A DNA stretch of 64,000 nucleotides, from positions 124,001 to 188,000 of the forward strand of contig NZ_AKWY02000004.1 of the NCBI RefSeq assembly GCF_000306255.2. Direction: 5' to 3'. The notes beneath the pieces were generated by a model. It was not told the DNA's origin. It made no database searches and saw nothing but the letters and a program-made list of their open reading frames with translations. Positions 16,501-25,020 of this stretch are shown here, in pieces. A program made the position numbers and the translations under genes. The stretch comes from Leptospira noguchii serovar Panama str. CZ214 (GTDB lineage: Bacteria > Spirochaetota > Leptospiria > Leptospirales > Leptospiraceae). Position 1 is the first letter of the stretch, and each line of letters begins with the position of its first letter.

Positions 16501-19500
16501 TTAGTCCCGGGCGCAAAGCAAGTGTCTAAGTGAAAAACCCCGGCTTCATCTACCATCTTACTACCGTCGTTTGCAAATCCAAAACTTTGCGCTACGTCTC
16601 CCACAAGTCCTGTTACAAACTTACCAAAGTTTGTGGTCGCACTCTTTCCATCGTTAAATCTTACTTCTATTCCACTTTTCTTTCCGGCTCGTGTTACATC
16701 GTCCTTCCATTTCTGTAAACCTTCTGGTGTCTTAGACATCGCTTCCTTATGTGCATTCCATTTGTCTAATAACTTTTCTGGGTTGGCATTCTCCATATCG
16801 AGATTACCATGTTCATCTTTCGGTAGCGCTTGGTCTATTTCCGCTTGAGTAAACAATGGCTTGTCCATCTTCGTTCCTAAACTTAGCTCTTTGTGCAAGA
16901 TTTCCATCTGGCTCTTTTGATGATTGTAGGCCGCGTTCTCTGCCGCTTGACCCTGATTAAACTCATTCTGATAATTACTATTGAGTGTAAGTGGTTGGAA
17001 GCCGTGTGTATTCGTATCGTAGGTTAGAGTCCCGATCGTCGCTCCTCTCATTGCTTGGACGCTTAAACCGATCAATCCATCATTACCAAAATCTAATGTG
17101 GCCCCGCTGCCTCGCAACGCTTGCGGAATCGCTTCATTTCCATCGGTATTGTAAGATATGGACGCACTCGCATGCCCGTTCTTACTCGCGGATATTCCTA
17201 AACTTGCATTCGCCCAATCCTTTCCCCCTACCTTGTCAAAGTCGTAACTTCCGTTCGCTGTGTAGTCTCCGCTCTTAAAGTTGTAATCTAAACCAAGTCC
17301 AAGTTTGTTCGTAAAGTTCGCATTTACGTTCATTCCAAGTCCCGCGTCGGCGTTGTAACTGAAACCCAAACTTAAGTTACTCATCTTCATCGCTGCCGCA
17401 AATGCTTGCATTGCTTCTCCTAACGGTAATGATTTGGAGCCTGCTATGTTTGCACTAAATCCGCCGCCCCATCCGCCTTTTACCTCGTGTTGTCCCGTTA
17501 ACAAGTTTGCATTTTGATGTTTGGTGTAGGTTACATAACCCGTTACTGGAGTTTTAATTCCCATCGTCGCTGCAGAGATCAGTCCATTCGCAAACGCGGC
17601 GATCGCTCCGTTCGTTCCGTTAATACTTCCCTCTACTCCCATACTCACTGCAGTGCTCACCGCAAGCGCTGCTATTTGACCGTAGGTTAAAGTTGCAGTT
17701 GTTCCCGCTACGGTCGTACTAACCGCCGTTGTGGTTAACCCACTCAACCAAGTTCCCGCCAATGGTCCAGTGGTCCCCGCCGAACAAGCTACCATCGCCG
17801 CCGCTGCCGCTACTTGTACTACGGTTTGTGCGTCTCTTAGACGTTGTTCTTTTGCGGCTTTTTTTGCTTCTTTCTGGTCTATATGATGTTTTAATAATAA
17901 ACCTAAGTTATGCGCTGCTTCTTTGTCTCCTGGAATCAGTGTTTCTCCGATTACATCAAACAATTTGTTTCGCATTTCGTTTTCAACAAATGCTTTATTA
18001 ATAATCCCTTGCCCGGTCCTTGCTTTTACGTCTTCTTGGGTAATCGTCTTATGCCATTGTTTAGTTTGATCATAAACCGAACTTTTAAATTCAGAAGACA
18101 CAACGTTCTCGCCTAACATATTTCCTACGTCGGCAATCGTAGTCATCACTCCTTTAACACCTTTCGATACTAAACTCGTTAGCCCTCCGCTAAATAGTTT
18201 ATTGTCTAAGAACATTAACGCCGACACCGGATTTGTCAACGCACTCAGTCCAATGGCATCGTTACGTCTTTGTAAATCTCTCTCTGCTTGTTTTCTTACC
18301 ACAAAGTCAGACGCCTGCTGTGACCACATTTCTATAGTCGCCTGATCCCAGTGGTTTACTCTTCCGTATTCTTTGACACTCGCGCTGGCTAATCCTACTT
18401 GGTCCGCGTCCCAGTTCCGTATATCGTCTTTATATCCCTTTAATTTTATATCATTGATGGACGTTCTTACTTGTTGATTGATCTCTTTTTCATATCTCTC
18501 AGACGTCAGTCCTAAGTCTCCGGATAGATGGGCCATTCCATTGACTCCAGCTCCTAAATATTCACCAAACGCCCCGCCTATATTAGCAATTGCTAACTTT
18601 ACTTCGCCCGCAATCGAGTTTAAAGAAAAAGCAGCTCCGTTACGTCCAAGTTCCGCTTTTGCTTCTTTCATCTCTATGTAGTCCATTGCATATTGAGACG
18701 CAAAGCTTGTAAACTCAGGGGACCAGTGTTGTTGTTCTCCTATCTTCTGAACCGCAAATCCATACATGCTCGTTTTGAAGTCTTTCCAACCGTTTAAAGC
18801 GTTCAGATCGTTTCCGTAAGAATCCAATGTGGATTTTGATAGAGCACCCACACCAGGTGCGATAACCACGTCTAAGATCGGTCCTGCAGCGTGGATGAGT
18901 GCACTTTCAAATCCTTCCAATCCCAAATCGTTAAACGCGCTATGAACCGCTTTACCGATTCCAAAATTTTTTGTTCCTAAATCATGTTTTGCTTTGGAGG
19001 CTTCCATGTGAGCCATCAATCCACCGGAGATAAAAGCCGCTACGTCCGGAGGTAAATCAAACGTATTTACAAGTGCTGTCGCCACTACGTCCTGAACCGC
19101 TTGGTTTGCTTGTTTCGTCACCCAAGAGCCGGTAGACATTCCTCCCATCAATACCGCTTGTACATAATCTACTATCAAGTTCGCAATCTTTACTTTGTTG
19201 CTTACGTCCTGTGCGGCAATACCGGCGTTCATATCGTTTAAATTCTGAGCCGTTGTCACTTCATGGAAAAGGTCCGCTGTATGTTTGTTAGATGATAAAT
19301 ACGTACCTACATTTTGGAATGTTGTATTGACTAAATCCCCAATCCCGTTGTCGCTACCGTCAAAAATGTCTCCTAGTCTTGACGCTCCTCTTCCTAACAA
19401 AAGTGCTTTTGGATTTGGCGGCGCAATCGTTACCACTCTATCATCTTCGTTATAACAATAGGAACTTGATTGTGTAAAATCCGCCCCACACTGAGTTGTG

Positions 19501-22500
19501 GTACCGTTATAAATTTTTCTGTATGCTGTAATTTTTCCGTCCGCGCTAATTGCAACACTGTCGTATTTATTTTCTATGTACTGATCACAGTTACCGTTCA
19601 TTAAATTTTTTCCACAGCCATCGTCGCTTTGGATCCAATCCCCAACGGTCATCTGTTTTTCTACTCCGTCCTCATCTTTAAACGTTTGGATATTTCCGTT
19701 TTCGTCTAACACGTATGTAGTGCTAATCTCTTCCCCCGAATACTTGTCTTTGGTTTTTATCGTTTTTGTTTTCAAACCATGCGCTTCTATCAGATCCTGT
19801 TGACCGTTTTGGGTAAACTGCTTCTCATTGCGCATAGACTCTGCTACACTCTGCATGTATCCAAGTATATTGTCCATCAAGGCGTTGTTAGTCGAAGACA
19901 ACAAAGTCAAATTCGAAACTCCCGTAAGCGCCCTGCTCATACTCGATCCAAAAGAACTCAACAATGAAAAATTCGGAATACCTCTATCCGCGTTTCTATC
20001 TAAGTTATTTAGAATATTAGAAAATCCATCACCATATTGCATCGAGTCCATCGAGTTGGATAGATTCGACTGTAACTGTCCTTTGTTTAAACCTGCCAAA
20101 ATCTGCTGAGTCAACTGCCCATAGTTAGATTGTCCTTGACCGTTTTTCAAAGCGTTCGCAGCAGCATCAAAAGCGCTCGATGCCTGTTGTTGTAATTGGC
20201 CCATCTGTGCCAACCAACTCGACTCTTGGTTTTGAATGTCTTGTACTCCTGCGTTATACGCATTTTGTGCGCTCGTTATCGCCGTTTGCATCTGTGTCTG
20301 CCAGTTCGCATATTGCGCGTTATACGAAGCAACCTGAGCCGTCCAATTCGTAACCGAAGGCATTACGTTTGTCATCCAGTCGTGTTGAAAACTTTGTAAC
20401 TGTAACACTAAATCTTGATAGGTGGTTACGTTCGCATACGCGTTGTTATTCGTTACTGTAAAAGACAATTCAATCCAAGCATAGTCTTGATAGTGTTCTA
20501 TATCCGCTAAAAACGGAACACCTGCCCAAACTCCCAATTCTCTCGCAATATAACGGTTAAAGTCGTAACCCCGACTGGAAAAAGTATCGTTCGCTCCGTA
20601 AATTCCCGGATCAGGATGAAATATATCTCCAGAATGACATCCCAATGGGTCCGGACAATATTGGTTCGGTCCTCCGTTTGGATGTGGATCATTGTCCTCG
20701 TTCATAAAGGCTCTTAAATCTGCTTGATTAATTCCAGTAATCGTCATTCCAGGACCTAATCCATTCGGACCGAACAATCCCGCCAAATAGGATCCTTCTC
20801 CGGTCATGCTACTTTCATACGCGTTCATAATCCAGTTCGCTAGTTCCATCTGAGAAATCTGACCCGTAATCAACTGAATGATCTTCTTACCCAGTCCCCC
20901 AGCTCCTTCCGTAAATGTTCCGTTAAATAACTCAGAAATCGAAACTTCCGCCGTAGTTAAACTAGCGCTTCCGCTAAAATGGTTAAAACTCATTCCACCG
21001 TAAGCAGTATGATAGTTCAACGCCTGATTGTCGTAAGGTCCTGTTCCTTGACCATACGTATACGTATGGCTTCCGTTTCCATTTTGATAGTTAATTGTGC
21101 TTTGTAACGCTCCTTGAGTAGCCAATAACTCATTGTGTAAAAAGTTACTCATCATGTTAGAAGCATACATAAAACTCGCTTCCATCTCTTGAACTTGGCA
21201 AGAATGCCCAGCCTGACAAGTCACACAACGTGCATCTCCCACAGTACAACTATTTGCAAAGTAAGATCCTGTCATTGCCGCAGGATTGGTATTATCAACC
21301 ACAGCATTGTAACAAGTATGTCCGGCTGCACAAGTTGTACTAGCTACAAAACTTCCACTCGTCGCATCATACAACCCCTTGATACAACTCGTTCCAGTAT
21401 TCATACAATTAGAGTTGTAACTAATCATCGTGCCGGTTGTGTAATCAAAAATAGCAGGCATTACAAAACCGTCCTGCATCGCATTCACTACGTTATTAAT
21501 TACGTTCTGAAACGCCCTTCCGTCCGCATTCAACCCCGTGCGGATCGTTAAGTTTTCTCTTTCTGCTCCATCACAGATATGCGTCGCCGGACAACTCGCT
21601 TGTACATAACTGCTAGTATTATTATCATATAATACGTTTGCACATACATGACCCACAGGACAATTCCCAGCGGTATAGAACTGGCTCGTTACCGAATCAT
21701 ATTGATACGTTACACATACGTGACTGCCCGGACAACTTCCTTGTACGTAACTGTTTGTGTCGTTGTCATACACTACATTCATCGTGTTCCAAAATAAACC
21801 GTTCGAGTTTAAAAAAGACTGATATCCTTCTAAACTAGACAAGATCTGATCTTTTACACCAGCCTGGCTTTGTTGGATCTGTGCCAAATGTGCTTGGTAT
21901 TGCATTTCCGTTTGGTTGATCTGATTCATCAAGTTCTGATATTTTTCTGTCAGTCCCGCAAGCGCTTGTTGATATGTTTGTAAACCGCTTTGTAAGTTAT
22001 TTTGAAAGTCATTCCACCACTGCCCCTCTAATCCTTCTAACGTCTGTTGACCGCTGTTCAAAACCGCCTGACTCAAAGATCCATTTTGGTTTAAGTTCAG
22101 TCCGTTACCGCTTACAAAAGAATCCCATTGACTCTGAAATTGTGAGGTAGAATTTTGAACAGCGCTGGAGTTCGCTCCATACTTCTGAGACAAATACTGG
22201 CTTCTCTCTTGTAAAATCTCCGCTTCTACTGTCGTTTGCCATTGGATCAATTGTTCCGACGCCTGACTTTGTAACGTGTTATATACATACGTCTGATATT
22301 CCTGAACAGAAGCGTAGTGATCACTCGTTGTGACAGAGTTCACCATCATTGTAATCTGAGCTTGCACCTGAGCTTCCCACTGCGTTTGTAAGATACTAAC
22401 ACCTTGAAACACAAACGAGTCCCAGTTGCCTACAGTCTGCATTCCCCCGGCTACGTTAAACGTCTGGTCCAAAGACGTTGGGTTAAATACAGGAGTGTTT

Positions 22501-22631
22501 AAGTTCGGAACTACTACAGGGGGCGCATACAACGGACTAAAAACCGAGAAAAGAAGACAATAAAGAGATATGACTCCCAAGCGGAGCCAAGGTTTCCTCT
22601 CACTCCCTAAATGCCGATCCATAGAGAACAT
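13506..22631 (-). CDS. Giant secreted polymorphic-toxin-like protein (TIGR04388-like) with HINT and papain-like domains
   Basis: About 3,041 residues from the ATG at 22631 (an ATG at 22622 is equally possible). The frame is open to 22871, but that part does not look like protein. A signal peptide ends near PLYAPP. The N-terminal ~350 residues are Gln/Trp-rich helices, followed by five CPxxHxC-type repeats (DNA 21198-21740). A long middle has a hydrophobic Ala/Gly/Thr stretch near 17.5-17.8 kb and a Gly/Asn-rich beta region. A HINT domain runs from Cys2038 (DTCFAPGTKI) through TTWNHPF to VVHNY at about 2280. Two related repeats and a coiled coil follow. The C-terminus resembles a papain-fold/YopT-like peptidase: SGICYAWSDYAM (Cys2868), GGQHYF (His2992), MMMDHN (Asp3009). 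I infer HINT self-cleavage releasing the toxic tail. The family name is from memory. Composition is much more GC-rich than the neighbours. Confidence 0.85.
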   Translation of the reverse strand: MFSMDRHLGSERKPWLRLGVISLYCLLFSVFSPLYAPPVVVPNLNTPVFNPTSLDQTFNVAGGMQTVGNWDSFVFQGVSILQTQWEAQVQAQITMMVNSVTTSDHYASVQEYQTYVYNTLQSQASEQLIQWQTTVEAEILQERSQYLSQKYGANSSAVQNSTSQFQSQWDSFVSGNGLNLNQNGSLSQAVLNSGQQTLEGLEGQWWNDFQNNLQSGLQTYQQALAGLTEKYQNLMNQINQTEMQYQAHLAQIQQSQAGVKDQILSSLEGYQSFLNSNGLFWNTMNVVYDNDTNSYVQGSCPGSHVCVTYQYDSVTSQFYTAGNCPVGHVCANVLYDNNTSSYVQASCPATHICDGAERENLTIRTGLNADGRAFQNVINNVVNAMQDGFVMPAIFDYTTGTMISYNSNCMNTGTSCIKGLYDATSGSFVASTTCAAGHTCYNAVVDNTNPAAMTGSYFANSCTVGDARCVTCQAGHSCQVQEMEASFMYASNMMSNFLHNELLATQGALQSTINYQNGNGSHTYTYGQGTGPYDNQALNYHTAYGGMSFNHFSGSASLTTAEVSISELFNGTFTEGAGGLGKKIIQLITGQISQMELANWIMNAYESSMTGEGSYLAGLFGPNGLGPGMTITGINQADLRAFMNEDNDPHPNGGPNQYCPDPLGCHSGDIFHPDPGIYGANDTFSSRGYDFNRYIARELGVWAGVPFLADIEHYQDYAWIELSFTVTNNNAYANVTTYQDLVLQLQSFQHDWMTNVMPSVTNWTAQVASYNAQYANWQTQMQTAITSAQNAYNAGVQDIQNQESSWLAQMGQLQQQASSAFDAAANALKNGQGQSNYGQLTQQILAGLNKGQLQSNLSNSMDSMQYGDGFSNILNNLDRNADRGIPNFSLLSSFGSSMSRALTGVSNLTLLSSTNNALMDNILGYMQSVAESMRNEKQFTQNGQQDLIEAHGLKTKTIKTKDKYSGEEISTTYVLDENGNIQTFKDEDGVEKQMTVGDWIQSDDGCGKNLMNGNCDQYIENKYDSVAISADGKITAYRKIYNGTTTQCGADFTQSSSYCYNEDDRVVTIAPPNPKALLLGRGASRLGDIFDGSDNGIGDLVNTTFQNVGTYLSSNKHTADLFHEVTTAQNLNDMNAGIAAQDVSNKVKIANLIVDYVQAVLMGGMSTGSWVTKQANQAVQDVVATALVNTFDLPPDVAAFISGGLMAHMEASKAKHDLGTKNFGIGKAVHSAFNDLGLEGFESALIHAAGPILDVVIAPGVGALSKSTLDSYGNDLNALNGWKDFKTSMYGFAVQKIGEQQHWSPEFTSFASQYAMDYIEMKEAKAELGRNGAAFSLNSIAGEVKLAIANIGGAFGEYLGAGVNGMAHLSGDLGLTSERYEKEINQQVRTSINDIKLKGYKDDIRNWDADQVGLASASVKEYGRVNHWDQATIEMWSQQASDFVVRKQAERDLQRRNDAIGLSALTNPVSALMFLDNKLFSGGLTSLVSKGVKGVMTTIADVGNMLGENVVSSEFKSSVYDQTKQWHKTITQEDVKARTGQGIINKAFVENEMRNKLFDVIGETLIPGDKEAAHNLGLLLKHHIDQKEAKKAAKEQRLRDAQTVVQVAAAAAMVACSAGTTGPLAGTWLSGLTTTAVSTTVAGTTATLTYGQIAALAVSTAVSMGVEGSINGTNGAIAAFANGLISAATMGIKTPVTGYVTYTKHQNANLLTGQHEVKGGWGGGFSANIAGSKSLPLGEAMQAFAAAMKMSNLSLGFSYNADAGLGMNVNANFTNKLGLGLDYNFKSGDYTANGSYDFDKVGGKDWANASLGISASKNGHASASISYNTDGNEAIPQALRGSGATLDFGNDGLIGLSVQAMRGATIGTLTYDTNTHGFQPLTLNSNYQNEFNQGQAAENAAYNHQKSQMEILHKELSLGTKMDKPLFTQAEIDQALPKDEHGNLDMENANPEKLLDKWNAHKEAMSKTPEGLQKWKDDVTRAGKKSGIEVRFNDGKSATTNFGKFVTGLVGDVAQSFGFANDGSKMVDEAGVFHLDTCFAPGTKITRVKNKNIKIYGNINSTEVNLNAINSNDYEFTNIEEIQIGDVVKSWNENTNLFENKRVTQTFVHEVPQLFFLELDGEEEIHTTWNHPFRRRTPSESGEVSTANAVSSSELLGVSLLDVSVSSGDSSDTNNNLLVLGERDQENSVLQTLTANQLATNISKAQTLTSSLTTRSEWVKVEDLKLRDQVLRSDGSWGTVTGIYYYNTEPTKVYNLEVEDNHTYVVGGDTLGIGYVVHNYIVDQKDKILSPAEVEKAYKDHKKLGDKAEIKWGDKTYKRVGGEKDGVPVFVTDYDGKGTKEYIRVTKDGLIEQKIKWKGQLGEFMAGQLSGEKTKYFNTRGEEVFLQPTKLTQNGGGGDQKPPLRIPPEAKTVDHTVAENLRRGEGQGTREVSWNNNTYKKQINERTGAVSYTREYSRGVKEEIRITHDNHIEQKLSWTDQFGFGKKEEKVVVFEANGNERKLKEKIPLPKKEIELTQMQKAIHTFTNDLASDKHFNNEDKVKASELREKLFNAPVKDRTKLLDELKKLKIESYVRENKLVNELEADDRAKLLTNLNKIYNGSKDAGEASNIVSNLLQKAAGGMTESSFPHQSDLDKTINQGLRTAKNEAKLLIENQKDAFRKKYDSEMTYDENGNFDIRYTRKDPEYVGFDGISELTEYDSSNQNKSNNYTTMKEGKAGLTGKLHDTIEMMRQEFKDGKGTYYYQEELDSALKNKEMFNDLQASLKAKEKGISESIASLSSEISKLKKDKNADPATLAQKTADLETQKSSLTSIRDQLVDMKAMLKKANSQVSYFESRKATFEESKKWFSDKNNTIDPTKGVASGICYAWSDYAMLKSNNLEKRPFDVWYREQVKKGNLSYSTTQAGGAGVFYGKIEATGDGLLAGYEAVSIKNKFEKAGAWNDGTWQSMDYSNTMKTLKDQGIKTFKVWIDKTEYSKGGINKTLDMGGQHYFIVAWDDARGKFMMMDHNNNGDYHEKPLTEDAFKKIRAITYIKPKGRK
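15978..16235. repeat. Palindrome-rich in-frame insertion in the HINT coding region
   Basis: This 258-bp stretch interrupts the HINT domain between TTWNHPF and EWVKVEDL, adding about 80 Ser/Thr/Leu-rich residues. It contains a 24-bp perfect palindrome at 16212-16235 (half-site TTCAGAAGGCGT), GACGGC/GCCGTC around GTTA at 16182-16197, CCACTCG/CGAGTGG around CTT at 15978-15994, and AGATGTTAGT (16025-16034) complementary to ACTAACATCT (16140-16149). Confidence 0.7.
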
Positions 22632-23108
22632 TTTATTGAGCTTAAACGCGATCCATGACAAGCGAGATTTCCAACAAATAGCAAAGCCTTGCGAGCAGCC
22701 CCAAACAAAACTTGAAAATTTTTCAATATATAAGTATTTCAAAATATTCTTTACTTTTGATATTATCATTTGTATTTCTCTCGCAAAACCTAAATTTAAA
22801 ATCTTAAATATAACACTCTTCAAAGCAGAGCCTTGTGAACCTTCATCTCGCCCTATCAACATAGCCTTCACCGCCCATATCCATCATAAAACAATAATAC
22901 AGCAACATATCACCGCTCACAGAACAGCACCAAAAGACAACAGCGCTTCTATTACATCAAAACTTCCTAATATAACGCCTTTCATTCTTTTCTCTCGCAT
23001 CCTGCATCCAAAAAATACATTCACAATCCTAAATAGAACACCATTCTAAGAAGCGGCAGGTTCGCTTTTGTATAAAACAGCATAAAAAGTCCAACCTACT
23101 CTCTTCTG
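22632..23108. other. Leader region of the giant gene
   Basis: No gene supported. Open frames exist on both strands (for example minus-strand codons to 22871 continuing into the giant gene), but they lack a signal peptide or a ribosome site. The stretch probably holds the promoter and leader of the giant gene. AGCAAAGCCTTGCGAGC (22679-22695) and AGCAGAGCCTTGTGAAC (22824-22840) are similar to each other. Confidence 0.5.
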
Positions 23109-23534
23109 TTAGCCTCTTCCTCTCTTGCAAGCCTTGAGAGCTTTTTCATCAACCACCTTCGATTCCAAATCAAAGATCGTGAACTTCTTATACAAAAGAC
23201 TCTCACCCGCCTTTAGTGTCAGTACATACGTGTCGTTACCGCATTCAGTAACGTCTTCGATCTTTTCAAAGTTATCTTTCTCCGTCTCTAAAACCGGAGA
23301 ATACTTTCTTACAAACGCCACTTCACCTTTTGGAAGTTTAGCTCCAAAGAAATACCTAAAACCACCAAATACATTCTTAGGTTGTTTAATAATTTGAAGT
23401 ACTAAGGATTTGCTCGGATTTAGTTTTTCGTATTCAACACTTTCGTTTAGTTTTGTGCTTTGGAAAAGAAAATAGCCCAGGATACAAGCAATCGCCGCTA
23501 TAATGATGTTTAAGATTAAAAGAAATATTTTCAT
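23109..23534 (-). CDS. Small membrane-anchored protein upstream of the giant gene
   Basis: A 141-residue protein with one N-terminal membrane helix (IFLLILNIIIAAIACILGYFLF) and a soluble remainder containing FGGFRYFFGAKLPKGEVAFV. IAAIAC could alternatively act as a poor lipobox. No family recognised. It is on the same strand and about 480 bases before the giant toxin-like gene, so it may belong to that locus. It could be an immunity or chaperone-like protein, but nothing in the sequence decides it. Confidence 0.65.
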   Translation of the reverse strand: MKIFLLILNIIIAAIACILGYFLFQSTKLNESVEYEKLNPSKSLVLQIIKQPKNVFGGFRYFFGAKLPKGEVAFVRKYSPVLETEKDNFEKIEDVTECGNDTYVLTLKAGESLLYKKFTIFDLESKVVDEKALKACKRGRG

Positions 23535-24188
23535 GATCCGTTTGTGGTCCTATTTTAAATAATTTAATTCATTTGTGATTTTAAAATACCTATAAATTCA
23601 CAAATTCAAAACGAAACTCAAAAACAACACCTTCGTCTACTCAAATTTTTCAAGATTTATAAAAAAAGAATACATACGGTTCCCTGATCATTTTTTCAGA
23701 AATTCATTTAGTAAAAATGACTTCCTATTTTTAAATAACACAAGTTCAGTTTTAAACAAACCCTTTACAAACCTTAAACTCAAAGTTACTGCTTCAACAG
23801 AACCCAATCAATAAATGGATCGATCGATCGCACCGATTTCATCGTTCTATTTTGTTAAGACAATGTATTATTATATACTAAAAAACTACTTCAATCGACT
23901 GTTTCCATGAAACGGAAACTAATGGAGAATTAATTTTTCAAAAACTCTAATATGTCATTTGTTTCACACCTTCATTTATTTCTTTATTAGGAGATTTAAA
24001 CGGCATTACAAAAATAACTGAAACCGAACATTAAACGTCTTTTTTCGAATATACTATTTTTATAATTTTCTTCTTAAATCCCTAAATGTATACGTCAGAG
24101 TAAAATCTATATTTTTAAAATAAGCCAAATCGTTTAAATATTTAACTAAAAACGCTATATTCCTTTTTATCTTGTATAATCGAATTGC
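23535..24188. other. Intergenic region containing a MITE-like copy
   Basis: Very AT-rich, no gene. It contains one full-length degenerate MITE-like element at 23850-23947 (annotated separately) and an alternating ATCGATCGATCG tract at 23818-23829. The rest is unstructured by eye. Confidence 0.6.
23850..23947 (+). mobile_element. MITE-like element, copy 1
   Basis: A 98-bp unit flanked by TA on both sides (23848-23849, 23948-23949). The right end TTTTTCAAAAACTC and the interior CAATCGACTGTTTCCATGAA closely match the copy at 60704-60802. The left inverted repeat (TTTTGTTAAGACAAT) is degraded. No coding capacity. Confidence 0.65.
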
Positions 24189-24728
24189 TTACGGTCCGGC
24201 AACACAACGCACGTAATAACCCCAGTCCTTGGTAGAGGTCATGTATGCACTACCATACAAAAAGTTCACGGTCCAAGCGTTCGCAAGATTCCAACTAGCC
24301 GTAGTGGAAGCCCAGTAATAATCCCCTCCCGCAATTAACACGCTTGTATCCATTGCCGGATTTAATTGCGATCGATCCACAATACTTTTTAACTCGTTGA
24401 TATTCGGCAGTCTCCACGTTTTACCAGCTGGCAAAACAGGCGGTTTTTTTGACAAATCTCCATTACAATATCTTAATGCGTCTCCCCAATGATGTTGGTC
24501 TGCATTGCCGGACAAATTTCCGCTCGACATTCCGCAAGTTGATCTCCCAGAACCGTTATGCGAACCCAATCCCGCAGCACAAATCTGCCAAATCAGCCCC
24601 GTTCTTTTATCCAAAACGGTTCCGTCCAACTTATCTTCAAACCTAGTCGGAGGAGCGTCTGCCTGAATTTGTACGGTCAATATCAATAAAAAACAAAACG
24701 TGGAAACACATAACTTTCTAATTTTCAT
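24189..24728 (-). CDS. Exported DUF1566 protein
   Basis: A 179-residue protein from the ATG at 24728, chosen because GGGAG lies 8 bases before it. Two upstream in-frame ATGs overlap or crowd that site. A signal peptide (MKIRKLCVSTFCFLLILTVQIQA) precedes a single DUF1566/Lcl-C domain: LDKRTGLIWQ, WGDALRYC, TWRLPNINELKSIVD, YYWASTTASWNLANAWTVNF and a terminal YYVRCVAG. The domain is found at the end of surface adhesin-like proteins. The ligand is unknown. It is a short relative of the C-termini of the next two genes on the same strand. Confidence 0.85.
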   Translation of the reverse strand: MKIRKLCVSTFCFLLILTVQIQADAPPTRFEDKLDGTVLDKRTGLIWQICAAGLGSHNGSGRSTCGMSSGNLSGNADQHHWGDALRYCNGDLSKKPPVLPAGKTWRLPNINELKSIVDRSQLNPAMDTSVLIAGGDYYWASTTASWNLANAWTVNFLYGSAYMTSTKDWGYYVRCVAGP

Positions 24729-24891
24729 TTTCATTTCTCCCATTTAAAGACCAGAGAACAAACGATAAAGGACACGACACAAAAGAACTCATTCATGTTA
24801 GCCCCCTACAAAAGACGGAGAGTCCATTGTCATATATTAATTTTTTAGAATACATCTCACAACCACCTCATCGCTTCCATCATTCAAATAA

Positions 24892-24915
24892 CATTCCAAA
24901 TTCATAATGTATTTA
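24892..24915 (+). repeat. Short repeat shared between DUF1566 gene leaders, copy 1
   Basis: ATTCCAAATTCATAATGTAT and its flanks recur, with a one-base gap and one substitution, at 27980-28002 (ATTCAAATTCATGATGTAT). Each copy lies in the gap between two DUF1566 genes, which suggests duplication together with flanking DNA. Confidence 0.55.
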
Positions 24916-25020
24916 TTTTCATAAAATAACCAAAAACATATTACATATTACTTATTAAATATATAAATAATACTATATTCCAATTTACGTCTTTAAAACA
25001 ATCTCAAGCCCACAGCACGT

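Noticed and set aside
22632..22871. N-terminal extension of the giant protein to 22871
   Set aside because: The translated 80 residues are not signal-like. The signal peptide fits a start at 22631 or 22622.
22570..23049. 159-codon plus-strand frame
   Set aside because: It overlaps the 5' end of the giant gene and is low-complexity Ile/Lys/Thr with no family.
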